Below are positions 15,368-23,634 of a stretch of DNA of 35,583 bases, piece by piece. Below the pieces are notes generated by a model. The model was not told the DNA's origin, searched no databases, and worked only from the letters and a program-made list of their open reading frames with translations. The position numbers were made by a program, and so were the translations under genes. This stretch comes from Mariniblastus sp. (GTDB lineage: Bacteria; Planctomycetota; Planctomycetia; Pirellulales; Pirellulaceae), in the NCBI GenBank assembly GCA_022447605.1, contig JAKVBG010000041.1, positions 1-35,583 on the forward strand. The letters are read 5' to 3'. The number at the start of each line of letters is the position of its first letter. Within the stretch, counting starts at the first letter, position 1.

Positions 15368-15677
15368 ACGCGAGGGCATCCGCTGCCTGCGCCGCATTGG
15401 GCAACTATACGCCCCGGTTGGCCCCGAGGTTCATCTCAATCCGCAAAATTTACAGTAAACGGCTTTAATGGCACCGTTTGCCGATGAGGAAAAACCGTCA
15501 ATAACCTGCCAACGTGAGCAGATGGGGGACCAATAAATCGAGTGCATTCGCACTTTCCCGACAGTCGTTGGTGATGGGTCCCGGGATCTTTCGATGAAAA
15601 AGATCAGGCAATAGTTGCGCCGAGGGTTCGGCTGCGCGCCTGGGCAACGTTCACGTCAAACCCCAATGAGGGATCCC

Positions 15678-17909
15678 ATGACCTGGTCTGCACGTACCAA
15701 GACACGAATCGGAACCTGGATCGTTTCCATCCTGTTGGTTTCAGGAGGGGGTAACGCCTGCCAGGCAATCCAGGCGGGAATGGGCCAGGCCGGTTTCAGC
15801 CCGGGCGATTCCGAGCGGGTCAATTCATTTCAGGTCGCCAGTGCACCCCATACGATCGCGACCAGATTGACGCGATTCAATGTCCCGTTTCGCATTAACC
15901 AGCCCCAAGAATCATTTGTCGAAGTTCAGCTCTACCTGTCCCGGGACGAGGGGCGGACCTGGCAGTATTACGGCAGCCAAAAGACAGATAGCCAGTCATT
16001 TCCCTTTGTGGCAGACGGGGACGGCGCTTACTGGTTTGCTGTTAAAACACTTGACCGGAATCGGCAGCTGTTGCCCGATGGCAATATTACCGAGGCGGAA
16101 CTGAAGGTCCACGTCGATCGTGAGATCCCCCAACTCGAGGTCCGCGTCGAAGCGGATGCGGCCGGTCGGGTGGTCTGTTACTGGCGCGCCGAGGATGATC
16201 ACCTGTTGGGGGATTCGGTAAGGATCCTTTACCGTGAGAACGTGGAGGGTGTCGTGGAGGCGGAAAACTGGCATCAAGTTCCTGTCCAGTTGAATCCGCA
16301 GGTTACCGGCAAGGTCTATACGGATCAGCTTGCCTGGTGGCCGGAGACGTCGATTCCCTATTTGAACGTGCGGATTGAAATTGCGGACACGGCCGGTAAC
16401 ATTGCCCGCGCTGACCGCAATATCGTCGTCAAACAGGTCGCGGCATTGCGAAACAACCAGTCAACCGCTGTCCGTCTGCCGACTGAGGCGGTGACCGGGC
16501 CGGTCGATCCGCCCCGCTCCCAGGTTGCCGATCGCGAGACGCTGCCCGCGACGAATGTTCTCGATCCGGCTTCCTCTTCCATCAGCCAGCGGCCGGAGCC
16601 GGTCTGCCGGGATGGGGTTTGCCAGCCGGCCGACGAGACGGGCATTGCCCAGGAGCAATATATCGAGAACGTCCAGTCGTCGGTTCATCAACTGGCAGAG
16701 GATGCTTACCAGCTGGTCGGCTCACCCTCCGAGTTCGCCCAGCCACCGGTGCCGGATCAATGGACGAGCGCACCGCAACAGAACGGATCTGGCCAACCAG
16801 GTGCCGGACCCGTCTCGGCCGGCCAGCAGGGGTCCATTCCATGGCCCAGCGAATCCCAGGCAGTTGTCGCGCAGCCGGACCAGGCCAATGGGTCGACTAC
16901 GCAATGGAACTCGCATCCGTCCCTGCCCGAGCAACCGCAGGGAGTGATCAATTACACTCCCCTCCAGCGCAATTCGGCACCGATCGAACCGTTACAGACC
17001 CGGGGCGAGTCCTTCGTTCGCCAACAGGGCGACATGATTGTCAGCCAATCCACCACGAGAGGACGTGGTAAACAGTTCCCGCTGGGAGCGGGTGAGGTTA
17101 CCCCATTGCCCACCGACATTTCTTCGGCCTCGGTTCGACCGGGCGCAACAAGCGGGTTGCCCCAATCGCAAACCGTTTCGCGCCCGAACGAGCCAGTTCC
17201 GACACGGACGTCCAGCCTGTCCGGCCGTCAACCGGCCTCAGATCTGCAGCAACAGTCGGTGACGGAAACGGACGTTTTCCGACAGGCGATCAGCAACACC
17301 CGATTCCAATTGCAATACGGCATTCAATCGGTCGATCCGGCCGGTATTTCCCGGGTGGTCCTGTGGGTGACCCGGGACGGTGGAAGCAGCTGGCGCGCCT
17401 GGGCGACCGACGAGGACCTGGTCAGCCCGTTTCCCGTCCAGGTCCAGGAACCGGGAACGTACGGTTTTCAAATTGTCGTGCATTCCAGAGATGGCCTGAC
17501 CGGTCGAGCACCCGCACCCGGGGATCGACCCGATATCGTGATCGACGTCGATACGACCAGCCCCCAAGTCAAGTTGATTTCGGCACCTTACGGTCGGGGA
17601 CCCTCCGCCGGAAAATTGATGGTTCATTGGCAGGTGGTGGACGAACACCTGATCACTCGTCCGATTCGGTTGCTGTACAGTACCACACCGGCCGGACCGT
17701 GGACCGTGATCGAGGAAGGGCTACCCAATACGGGCGTTTATGCCTGGTCGGTCGACAAGCGGACTCCGTCCCAGGTCTACCTGAGGATCGAGGCCCGCGA
17801 CCGGGCCGGCAACCTGGGCGCCCAGCAATTGCAGACACCGATTGATCTGTCGGGACTCGTGCCGCGCGGCAAAATTCTGGGACTGCAGCAGCTCGGTACC
17901 GGCCAGTAG
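15678..17909 (+). CDS. large exported protein with duplicated Ig-like modules
   Basis: I do not recognise this 743-residue protein, but its architecture is clear. A signal segment (TRIGTWIVSILLVSGGGNACQA) comes first. A module of about 190 residues (62-252) follows, then a Pro/Gln/Ser/Thr-rich linker of about 275 residues. The second module (about 531-743) repeats the first. Matching landmarks are a strand pair with LSRDEGRTWQYY versus VTRDGGSSWRAW, then D-x-x-x-PQ, then AEDDHLL versus VVDEHLI followed by R-I-L-Y-R versus R-L-L-Y-S, and finally IEIADTAGNI versus IEARDRAGNL. This looks like paired beta-sandwich domains of extracellular proteins. ATG 15678 is preferred because GAGGGA lies about four bases upstream; ATG 15666 is an alternative. 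holA follows 45 bases later. A surface or periplasmic structural role is likely. Confidence 0.85.
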   Translation: MTWSARTKTRIGTWIVSILLVSGGGNACQAIQAGMGQAGFSPGDSERVNSFQVASAPHTIATRLTRFNVPFRINQPQESFVEVQLYLSRDEGRTWQYYGSQKTDSQSFPFVADGDGAYWFAVKTLDRNRQLLPDGNITEAELKVHVDREIPQLEVRVEADAAGRVVCYWRAEDDHLLGDSVRILYRENVEGVVEAENWHQVPVQLNPQVTGKVYTDQLAWWPETSIPYLNVRIEIADTAGNIARADRNIVVKQVAALRNNQSTAVRLPTEAVTGPVDPPRSQVADRETLPATNVLDPASSSISQRPEPVCRDGVCQPADETGIAQEQYIENVQSSVHQLAEDAYQLVGSPSEFAQPPVPDQWTSAPQQNGSGQPGAGPVSAGQQGSIPWPSESQAVVAQPDQANGSTTQWNSHPSLPEQPQGVINYTPLQRNSAPIEPLQTRGESFVRQQGDMIVSQSTTRGRGKQFPLGAGEVTPLPTDISSASVRPGATSGLPQSQTVSRPNEPVPTRTSSLSGRQPASDLQQQSVTETDVFRQAISNTRFQLQYGIQSVDPAGISRVVLWVTRDGGSSWRAWATDEDLVSPFPVQVQEPGTYGFQIVVHSRDGLTGRAPAPGDRPDIVIDVDTTSPQVKLISAPYGRGPSAGKLMVHWQVVDEHLITRPIRLLYSTTPAGPWTVIEEGLPNTGVYAWSVDKRTPSQVYLRIEARDRAGNLGAQQLQTPIDLSGLVPRGKILGLQQLGTGQ

Positions 17910-17954
17910 AACAGGAGGCTGGCCAGTCGGGCTGTTTTCTGTTCTGCTTGAGGC

Positions 17955-19055
17955 ATGCCTGGTACTGCTCACTCCATCGATCTGATTCGTCAGGACGTTC
18001 CCGCACTTCAAGGGGGCGTCTGCGCCGTGTTTGGCAGTGAGCGTTTTCTCAAGAAGCTCGTGGTCAAACGGCTGGTTGAGTCCGTGGCTGGTGAGGATGC
18101 CGAGTTCTCCACCGTTCAATTGGATGGCAGCCACGAAAAGACAACCTGGGCAGCCGTCCATGACGAGTTGTCCATGTCGACCCTGTTTGCCGCCGCAGGT
18201 CCTAAACTGGTGGTGGTCGAGGAGGCAGACAGCTTCGTCAAAGAATATCGCGGCCGGCTGGAGAAATTGGTCGATCATCCTCCCGCGGATGCCTTGTTGA
18301 TCCTGGTCGTCGATTCCTGGGCGGCCAATACGAAACTGTACAAGCGGATTGATAAAACGGGTTTCCAGGTCGATTGCGATCCGCCGCAGATCAAACGGGG
18401 CCGATCCAAGAAACCGGACGAGCCCCGGATCGCCCAATGGCTGGTCGATCGCGCTCGCTCGGAATACGAGTTCGAGCTGCCCGCGGCGGGGCCGGCCATC
18501 TTGATGGAATTGACCGAATGCAATTTTGGCCGGATGGATCAGGAGTTGGCCAAGCTCGCCCTGTATGCCACCGATCAATCCTTGGACAATCAACGCATTC
18601 GCGAGATTGTCGGCGGTTGGCCGGCCCAAACGATGTGGAATGCCATCGATGCGGCGACCGAAGGGAAGGCCGGTGTTGCGCTCGAATTCCTGGACCAGCT
18701 GGTCCGTAGCGGCGAGCACCCGCTGTCGCTGCTGGGACAGATGAGCTGGTCGTTGAGGCGTTATGCCGAGGTCCTTGAATTGACCCGCCGCGACATTCGC
18801 CAGGGGAAAAAGCCCGATTTGAACCAGGCGATCCTGGGGGCCGGTTTTCGTCAATGGGGAGGAGAACTGGATAGCGCCAGTCGACGCCTGAGACAACTGG
18901 GTAAGCAGCGGGTAGCGCAAATCAACCGGTGGTTGCTCGACGCCGATTTGGCTCTCAAGGGCTCCCACTCAAAACCTGAGCGGGGCCGGCTGGTTCTGGA
19001 GCAGCTGTTTGTGAACATGTCCCAGGCCGTTTCACCCGCCAAGGGGACGCACTGA
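17955..19055 (+). CDS. holA: DNA polymerase III subunit delta
   Basis: The delta subunit is part of the clamp loader that opens the beta sliding clamp on DNA. The 366-residue product has the usual length and order. The N-terminal domain has AVFGSERFLKKLVVKRL, where a Walker-like fold is present but without a true ATP-binding loop, as is normal for delta. A strand LVVVEEADSFVKE and LLILVVDSW follow, then a helical lid and collar (FGRMDQELAKLALY, GEHPLSLLGQMSWSLRRYAEVLELTR). The MDQELAKLALY stretch is the family signature for the helical region. ATG 17955 has GAGG just upstream at short spacing. It lies 45 bases after the exported duplicated-module gene, which looks like chance neighbourhood rather than a functional link. 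Confidence 0.93.
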   Translation: MPGTAHSIDLIRQDVPALQGGVCAVFGSERFLKKLVVKRLVESVAGEDAEFSTVQLDGSHEKTTWAAVHDELSMSTLFAAAGPKLVVVEEADSFVKEYRGRLEKLVDHPPADALLILVVDSWAANTKLYKRIDKTGFQVDCDPPQIKRGRSKKPDEPRIAQWLVDRARSEYEFELPAAGPAILMELTECNFGRMDQELAKLALYATDQSLDNQRIREIVGGWPAQTMWNAIDAATEGKAGVALEFLDQLVRSGEHPLSLLGQMSWSLRRYAEVLELTRRDIRQGKKPDLNQAILGAGFRQWGGELDSASRRLRQLGKQRVAQINRWLLDADLALKGSHSKPERGRLVLEQLFVNMSQAVSPAKGTH

Positions 19056-19151
19056 CGGCCGAGGGGAGAGGTCTGTCGGGCGGAGGCAAGCAACGGGCTG
19101 TCGTTAAACCGATCAGGGTAGTGGATTTAGGAAGCCTGTGGCCGGTCTTCA

Positions 19152-19204
19152 CGGGGCAAACTGATAGCAATTCACCCCGGATTGTCTTGCCGGGGCAAAC
19201 CGAT
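19152..19204 (+). promoter_or_regulatory. direct-repeat element with two mutually exclusive hairpins, possible leader switch
   Basis: CGGGGCAAACTGAT at 19152-19165 recurs as CGGGGCAAACCGAT at 19191-19204 (13 of 14 identical). Between them CCCCGG at 19175-19180 can pair with CCGGGG at 19190-19195 (six perfect pairs, nine-base loop). Alternatively, its CCCCG can pair with CGGGG at 19152-19156. The two pairings exclude each other. The element ends 51 bases before the ATG of the lipoprotein gene. Function is inferred from structure only. Confidence 0.4.
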
Positions 19205-19255
19205 TTCTCTACGCTTCGCGACGAAACAAAACCAGCTCGTGAAGAGGCCCCAGAC

Positions 19256-20938
19256 ATGTTGCGCAAACTGGAAATGACATGGATCTTGATGATGGTGGCC
19301 ACCTGCCTGATGGGGACCGGGTGTTCCAGCCTGTTTCTTCCCGATGGCGGAGAATTTTCCGCCGATAACTCGCGCCTGGTCGACATGCGACCTTCCAATC
19401 TCGAATCGTTGGTGGCTGAATCTGAGACCCAGCCGCTCGGCAGCGATGAAGCAGTCGATCTCATGGTCGAGGAGTCCGGTTCGCTGCCCGAGGTGATCGC
19501 GGACCCGCCGGCCAACGGTGAAGTCTGGCAAGTGAACCACGAGGCCGAGCCCGTCCTCGAACCACTCCGCATCGAAGTTTCACCGGAGGAGATTGCCCGG
19601 GGAGAAGGGCAGGGGATCAGTGAAAAAATTATCATCCTCAAAGCGAAATCGACCAATCCTTCCAGCGTCGATGAAATGATCGAGCCTTCGGCCAACCCGG
19701 CAACGCCACCGGCACCCATCACGACAGGTGCCGATCCAGAGAGTGGCAAGTCAAGCCCCTTGGCGCCGATCAGCTGGGGAAGTGACGTCTCGCCGGTCTA
19801 TTCAAACTTCGAGCCAGCCCGGCTGGTTTGTGGTACCGGTTGTGATTGTGATGACTGCCAGCCGGTGAATGCCTCGCCAGAAGTTGTTGGCGACGCAAAC
19901 GAACCAGGGGAAGCCGAACCGCTTCCAGCGAACGAGGCGTTACCCGGTGGAGCGGAAGCAGAAGCGGTCAGCGATGAAGCAGCCGAAACACCCGGTACGG
20001 ATGAGACAGAGCCCGAGATGGCAGCCACGACCGAAGCAACTGCTGAAGTGGCGGAAGCAGCTGACAACCAGTTTGAGCCAGCACCGAGTGAGCCACAGCC
20101 TGCGAGCGAGACCGCGCCTGCGGTAAAAAGCGAAGAGGCTCCTCCGGTCAGCGCTGCTGCCGGAAATGGTGAGTTGGTTGCGGCCGAACCGACCAACGCG
20201 AATGCCGGGAACCGAGTCCTGTCCTGGGATCTGCAACTGAAAGCCACCATCACCGCTTTTGAAAACCAGATCATCGACCTGACACTTTCGGATTATCGCC
20301 GTCCCAAACTCCAGCAGAGCCTGGCGATTCTGCAGGCCCTCGATGACCGGTTGTCGTCGGGGCGAATCGCCCTGGAGCAACCGAAACACCGACAGTACTG
20401 GCAATATCAAATGACGGCAGTGCTGAACATGTTGCAGGCGGCAAAAACGAACGAGGAAGGTGGCCGGGAAAACGTTGCAGTGGCCATCGCGCAGCTGAAA
20501 TCAGCCGTGGTCGAGTTGCAACAGTTGTCGGAACTGTCGATCGCTCGATTTGAGTTCTGTTCCGAAGTTTCCGGTTACGGTCAATTCGTCACGATGGACC
20601 ACAGCGAATTCCTGCCCGGATCCAAAACGCTGATTTATTGTGAGATCGAAAATTTTGCGCCGGTCAAAGAGAAGGTCGGTGAGCGCGAGATGTTTGCTAC
20701 CCGGCTTGAATGTCAGCTCGAGATCCTCGACCCGGAAGAGAAGCTTGTCCAGGCGGTGGATTTTCCCATCGTGGAAGACCTGGCAATCAACCACCGCCGC
20801 GATTTTTACATGCACTTGCCGTTGACCTTGGCTCAACTCCCACCGGGCGATTATCACGTCCGCCTGCAGGTCAAGGATCTGGGCAGCCAGAAATCTGCGC
20901 ACTATCCGTTGCCAGGTTTGATCACGATCAAGCCGTGA
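19256..20938 (+). CDS. lipoprotein of unknown function with acidic linker
   Basis: The 560-residue product has a lipoprotein signal: hydrophobic WILMMVATCLMGTGC with Cys23 as the likely lipidated residue. I recognise no family. Visible parts are an acidic N-terminal region and a small Cys cluster, C192-x3-C196-x-C198-x2-C201, that could bind a metal. An Ala/Glu/Pro-rich linker at about 205-320 follows. A folded C-terminal region from about 320 holds helices (FENQIIDLTLSDYRRPKLQQ), then a beta-rich end with FLPGSKTLIYCEIENFAPV and PPGDYHVRLQVKDLGS. The end resembles an Ig-like or C2-like sandwich. ATG 19256 has AGAGG nine bases upstream; an alternative ATG lies six codons later. The mature protein would be anchored in a membrane and face the periplasm. 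Confidence 0.82.
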   Translation: MLRKLEMTWILMMVATCLMGTGCSSLFLPDGGEFSADNSRLVDMRPSNLESLVAESETQPLGSDEAVDLMVEESGSLPEVIADPPANGEVWQVNHEAEPVLEPLRIEVSPEEIARGEGQGISEKIIILKAKSTNPSSVDEMIEPSANPATPPAPITTGADPESGKSSPLAPISWGSDVSPVYSNFEPARLVCGTGCDCDDCQPVNASPEVVGDANEPGEAEPLPANEALPGGAEAEAVSDEAAETPGTDETEPEMAATTEATAEVAEAADNQFEPAPSEPQPASETAPAVKSEEAPPVSAAAGNGELVAAEPTNANAGNRVLSWDLQLKATITAFENQIIDLTLSDYRRPKLQQSLAILQALDDRLSSGRIALEQPKHRQYWQYQMTAVLNMLQAAKTNEEGGRENVAVAIAQLKSAVVELQQLSELSIARFEFCSEVSGYGQFVTMDHSEFLPGSKTLIYCEIENFAPVKEKVGEREMFATRLECQLEILDPEEKLVQAVDFPIVEDLAINHRRDFYMHLPLTLAQLPPGDYHVRLQVKDLGSQKSAHYPLPGLITIKP

Positions 20939-21031
20939 GATGACGGTTCTGGTGGATCGGCCGGCGCGGAACCGGCAAGGCAAGATCGGCTGTGGACATT
21001 TCCAGCCCTGGTTGGCTGCGCAGTCCCGCCG

Positions 21032-21838
21032 TTACCAGTAAAACCACTCCTGGCTCCACATGACGTAGATGCCCAGTAGCAAGTTGGTCACGGCATGGGC
21101 CAGGACACAATTCCAGAATTTTCCAGTTTTGATCATCAACCAGGAGACCAGGCTGAACCAGGCGGCTGCCGCAATCGCCTCGGCCGGATGCGTCAGCACG
21201 GCGTAAACGATGACAGCCAGGCAACCGCGCCAGCCAATGCTGGAAAGTGATACCGTTTCCCAGTTCGGATTCTCGACATATCGAACCAGCCAGCCCCTCA
21301 GGAAAAGCTCTTCGCACAAGGGGACGATCAGGCATAGCAGCGAGAAACGGAACAGGATAAAGGTCACGAACGCGCCGTTTTGAGGGAAGTAGAGGTACGG
21401 ATCGAACCCAGGGCGTTCCGGCAGTCCCAGCAAACTCAGGAGGGGACGCTCGAGGGCGAGTGTGCAGAGGCCAATCCAGAGGAAGACGCCGAGGACGCCG
21501 ACCAACACGCCCAGGTAGTCGACTCTAACGGGAAAATGGGAAAGATAGACGCGCCAGAAGCAGGCCAGCAGGGCTCCCACGACGCCGACCTCGACGATGA
21601 TCAACCAGAGGTAGTGGTTGGCTGCCCCGGGGGGAGGGGATTCTCCCTGGAAACTGGGGCTCAATGCCGAGAGGAAGATGAAAACGATCAACGGTAGCAG
21701 GAAGGCGACCAGGTTGGCCTGCGGCGGCGGCGAAACGGCGGAACCGTCGGTACCGACGGCCTGTCCAGCGGTTCCTGTCTTCGGTTCTGTCAAATCCTGG
21801 GCGACCATAGGGGCAATCTTTTGTTTCCGGTTGGCCAA
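21032..21838 (-). CDS. CPBP-family intramembrane metalloprotease (CAAX protease-like)
   Basis: The 268-residue protein has about seven membrane segments. It carries the three CPBP/Rce1 motifs: E176-E177-x-x-x-R181 (CEELFLRGW), H217 (VYAVLTHPAE) and H248-x-x-x-N252 (LAHAVTNLLLG). These form the glutamate/histidine active site of the family. The region FDPYLYFPQNGAFVTF before motif 1 resembles the subgroup named CAAX prenyl protease-related in exosortase-bearing bacteria; this is from memory and not verified. The start is uncertain. TTG 21838 has GGAA/GGA about seven bases upstream, while ATG 21808 has no ribosome binding site but gives almost the same protein. It converges on the lipoprotein gene (93-base gap) and diverges from the PCMT gene. 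The substrate is unknown. Confidence 0.88.
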   Translation of the reverse strand: MANRKQKIAPMVAQDLTEPKTGTAGQAVGTDGSAVSPPPQANLVAFLLPLIVFIFLSALSPSFQGESPPPGAANHYLWLIIVEVGVVGALLACFWRVYLSHFPVRVDYLGVLVGVLGVFLWIGLCTLALERPLLSLLGLPERPGFDPYLYFPQNGAFVTFILFRFSLLCLIVPLCEELFLRGWLVRYVENPNWETVSLSSIGWRGCLAVIVYAVLTHPAEAIAAAAWFSLVSWLMIKTGKFWNCVLAHAVTNLLLGIYVMWSQEWFYW

Positions 21839-21862
21839 TGGTGATTCCGGTCAGCGAATAAC

Positions 21863-21871
21863 TGGTATAAT
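21863..21871 (+). promoter_or_regulatory. extended -10 promoter of the exported PCMT gene
   Basis: TGG-TATAAT at 21863-21871 is a perfect extended -10 (TGn-TATAAT). No strong -35 is seen, as is usual for this promoter class. Transcription would start near 21878, about 88 bases before the ATG at 21966. Confidence 0.5.
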
Positions 21872-21965
21872 AAATAGAAGTTCGGTATTTCGTCAGCACG
21901 AGAACCGCAACTTTGGAGCAATCCTGAAATTACCTGGGGCAATAGGTAAGGAAAAAGGAAAATTC

Positions 21966-23213
21966 ATGACGTCGAAAAATCAAAACCCGCGAAAATGCCT
22001 GTTCATGATGCTGCTGCTCACAGGATTGGTCTTTTTCCCGGGACAGCTGTTGGGCCAGAAGATCCGGGATGTATTTCGCCAACAACGAATGGAGATGGTC
22101 GAGACGGCCGTCAAGGGCGCCGGGATTACCAACCCGGGTGTCATTCGCGCGATCCAGCAGACGGCGCGACATGAGTTCATGCCGAAGAATGTCTGGGACC
22201 AGGCTTACTTGGATGCGGGGATTCCAATCGGTGAAGGGCAAACCATTTCGTCTCCCTTTATCGTGGCTTACATGACCGAGTCGCTCGATCCCGATCGAGA
22301 GGATCGGGTCTTGGAGATCGGAACGGGTAGCGGCTACCAGGCGGCCGTATTGAGCCCGCTGGTGGACGAGGTCTATTCGATAGAAATCGTGGAGCCCTTG
22401 GGAAAACGTGCGGCCAAGGTGCTCAAAAAACTGAAGTATGACAATGTTCATACAAAAATAGGTGACGGGTTCAAAGGCTGGGCTGAACATGCCCCGTTCG
22501 ACAAGATCATCCTGACCTGTTCCCCGGAAGAAATTCCCAAGCCCCTCAAAGACCAGTTGAGGGAAGGGGGCCTGTTGGTTGTCCCCATGGGCGAACGTCA
22601 TCAACAGACCTTGTACCTGATGAAGAAGGTGAATGGTGAACTGGAACGCCAGGCGCTCCGGCCGACCCTGTTTGTACCGATGACCGGGGTCGCTGAGGAT
22701 AATCGCCGTGTCTTTCCCGATCCTTCCAAGCCGGGGGTCCTGAATGGTGACTTTGAAGAGGGCGTCGATGATTCCGGCTTTGTGTCGGGTTGGTACTACC
22801 AGAGACAGTGCGATATCCAGCAAGATCCACTCGCCCCCAGCGGTCAGAATTACGTGAAGTTCACCAATAAGATCCCCGGCCAGTTTTCCTGGTTGATGCA
22901 AGGATTGGCGGTGGATGGTCGAGAGGTATCGAAGATCAAATTGTCCGCTTCGATTGCCTGCGATCGCGTGGCACCAGGCCCCCATAAGGGCGATCTGCCC
23001 GTGATTGCGATCCAGTTCCTGGCCGAGGATCGGTCCGACCTGGACACGGCCTACATCGGCCCGTTTCAGGGGACGCGCGCTTGGAAAAACTATGACCGCG
23101 AAATCAGTGTTCCGCTGGGCGCCCGAGAGGCCATTTTGCGGATCGGTCTGTTCGGGGCGACCGGTACAGCCTCGTTTGACAACGTCATCATTCGCGGGAT
23201 GGATTCCCAATAA
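21966..23213 (+). CDS. exported protein-L-isoaspartate O-methyltransferase-like protein with C-terminal beta-sandwich domain
   Basis: PCMT methylates isoaspartyl residues in damaged proteins using SAM. Residues 33-250 match the family: RHEFMPKNVWDQAYLD, IPIGEGQTISSPFIVAYMTE (87-106), the SAM loop LEIGTGSGYQAAVL (116-129), then IGDGFKGW and FDKIILTCSP. Two features are odd. A hydrophobic N-terminus (CLFMMLLLTGLVFFPGQLLGQ, about 11-31) looks like a signal peptide or anchor. Also, about 165 extra residues (LNGDFEEG... to FDNVIIRG) form a jelly-roll resembling carbohydrate-binding modules. Usual PCMTs have about 210-230 residues and no signal. ATG 21966 has AAGGAAAAAGGA upstream. If exported, the source of SAM outside the cytoplasm is unclear, so the enzyme may be anchored facing inward or may be an inactive binder. 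Confidence 0.9.
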   Translation: MTSKNQNPRKCLFMMLLLTGLVFFPGQLLGQKIRDVFRQQRMEMVETAVKGAGITNPGVIRAIQQTARHEFMPKNVWDQAYLDAGIPIGEGQTISSPFIVAYMTESLDPDREDRVLEIGTGSGYQAAVLSPLVDEVYSIEIVEPLGKRAAKVLKKLKYDNVHTKIGDGFKGWAEHAPFDKIILTCSPEEIPKPLKDQLREGGLLVVPMGERHQQTLYLMKKVNGELERQALRPTLFVPMTGVAEDNRRVFPDPSKPGVLNGDFEEGVDDSGFVSGWYYQRQCDIQQDPLAPSGQNYVKFTNKIPGQFSWLMQGLAVDGREVSKIKLSASIACDRVAPGPHKGDLPVIAIQFLAEDRSDLDTAYIGPFQGTRAWKNYDREISVPLGAREAILRIGLFGATGTASFDNVIIRGMDSQ

Positions 23214-23634
23214 CGGTGTATCTACGGATGCATTAACGTGGGGCCCTGTTCCCTGAAGGGGGACGGCCCCGTTCGGTGCAGGGAGCCGGATCGGTCAGCG
23301 GTCTGGCGCCCCATCTTCCGCCCCATCTTCCGTCCCATCGTTCAAAGCCGGGAAAAAACCGGGTGATTTGAACGTTCCGCGGGCCAGGACCGGCTCTTCA
23401 GAAACAGGGATTCACCGGTTTTTTCGCCACAACCGGCAAAAACTCCCTAATCCTCCAAAAGCCCCTAATCACCTTGAATTAATAAATCGGGTTGGTATCT
23501 TGAAATGGACCGTCCTGGAACCCGTTTTTCACAGGAGGTTGGCCCTGTGGCCCGAAATTCAGTCCGGGTTTGAGTGACTCAAATTCGGTTGTGATCACAC
23601 GAAAGTTGGCTTGGAAGACAACTAGGAGACCTTT
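23214..23634. other. intergenic region between the PCMT and TIGR03000 genes
   Basis: 421 bases without a supported gene. It holds the hairpin at 23240-23270 and a 12-bp tandem repeat CCCCATCTTCCG in two full copies plus a partial third (23309-23340). The promoter of the next gene should lie in the A/T-richer part after 23440. I could not fix a -35/-10 pair. Confidence 0.6.
23240..23270 (+). other. strong hairpin at the 3' end of the PCMT gene
   Basis: GGGGCC (23240-23245) pairs with GGCCCC (23265-23270). After a two-base bulge, GTTCCC (23248-23253) pairs with GGGGAC (23259-23264, one G-T) around TGAAG. The 12-bp stem starts 27 bases after the stop. No T-run follows, so it may protect the mRNA end or be a weak terminator. 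Confidence 0.55.

Larger units (their letters stand above)
15081..15677. other. intergenic region upstream of the divergent 15080 and 15678 genes
   Basis: About 600 bases with no supported gene. It contains a candidate minus-strand -10 element at 15159-15164 and a 10-bp perfect inverted repeat at 15326-15367, both listed separately. A/T-rich sequence at 15445-15500 may hold the promoter of the large plus-strand gene, but I could not fix a -35/-10 pair. Confidence 0.5.

Noticed and set aside
21930..23210. 426-codon minus-strand frame opposite the PCMT gene
   Set aside because: The plus strand has unmistakable PCMT motifs and a ribosome binding site; the opposite frame has no family features.
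23309..23340. 12-bp tandem repeat CCCCATCTTCCG as a regulatory array
   Set aside because: Only two full copies and a partial third; too short to separate from chance slippage.
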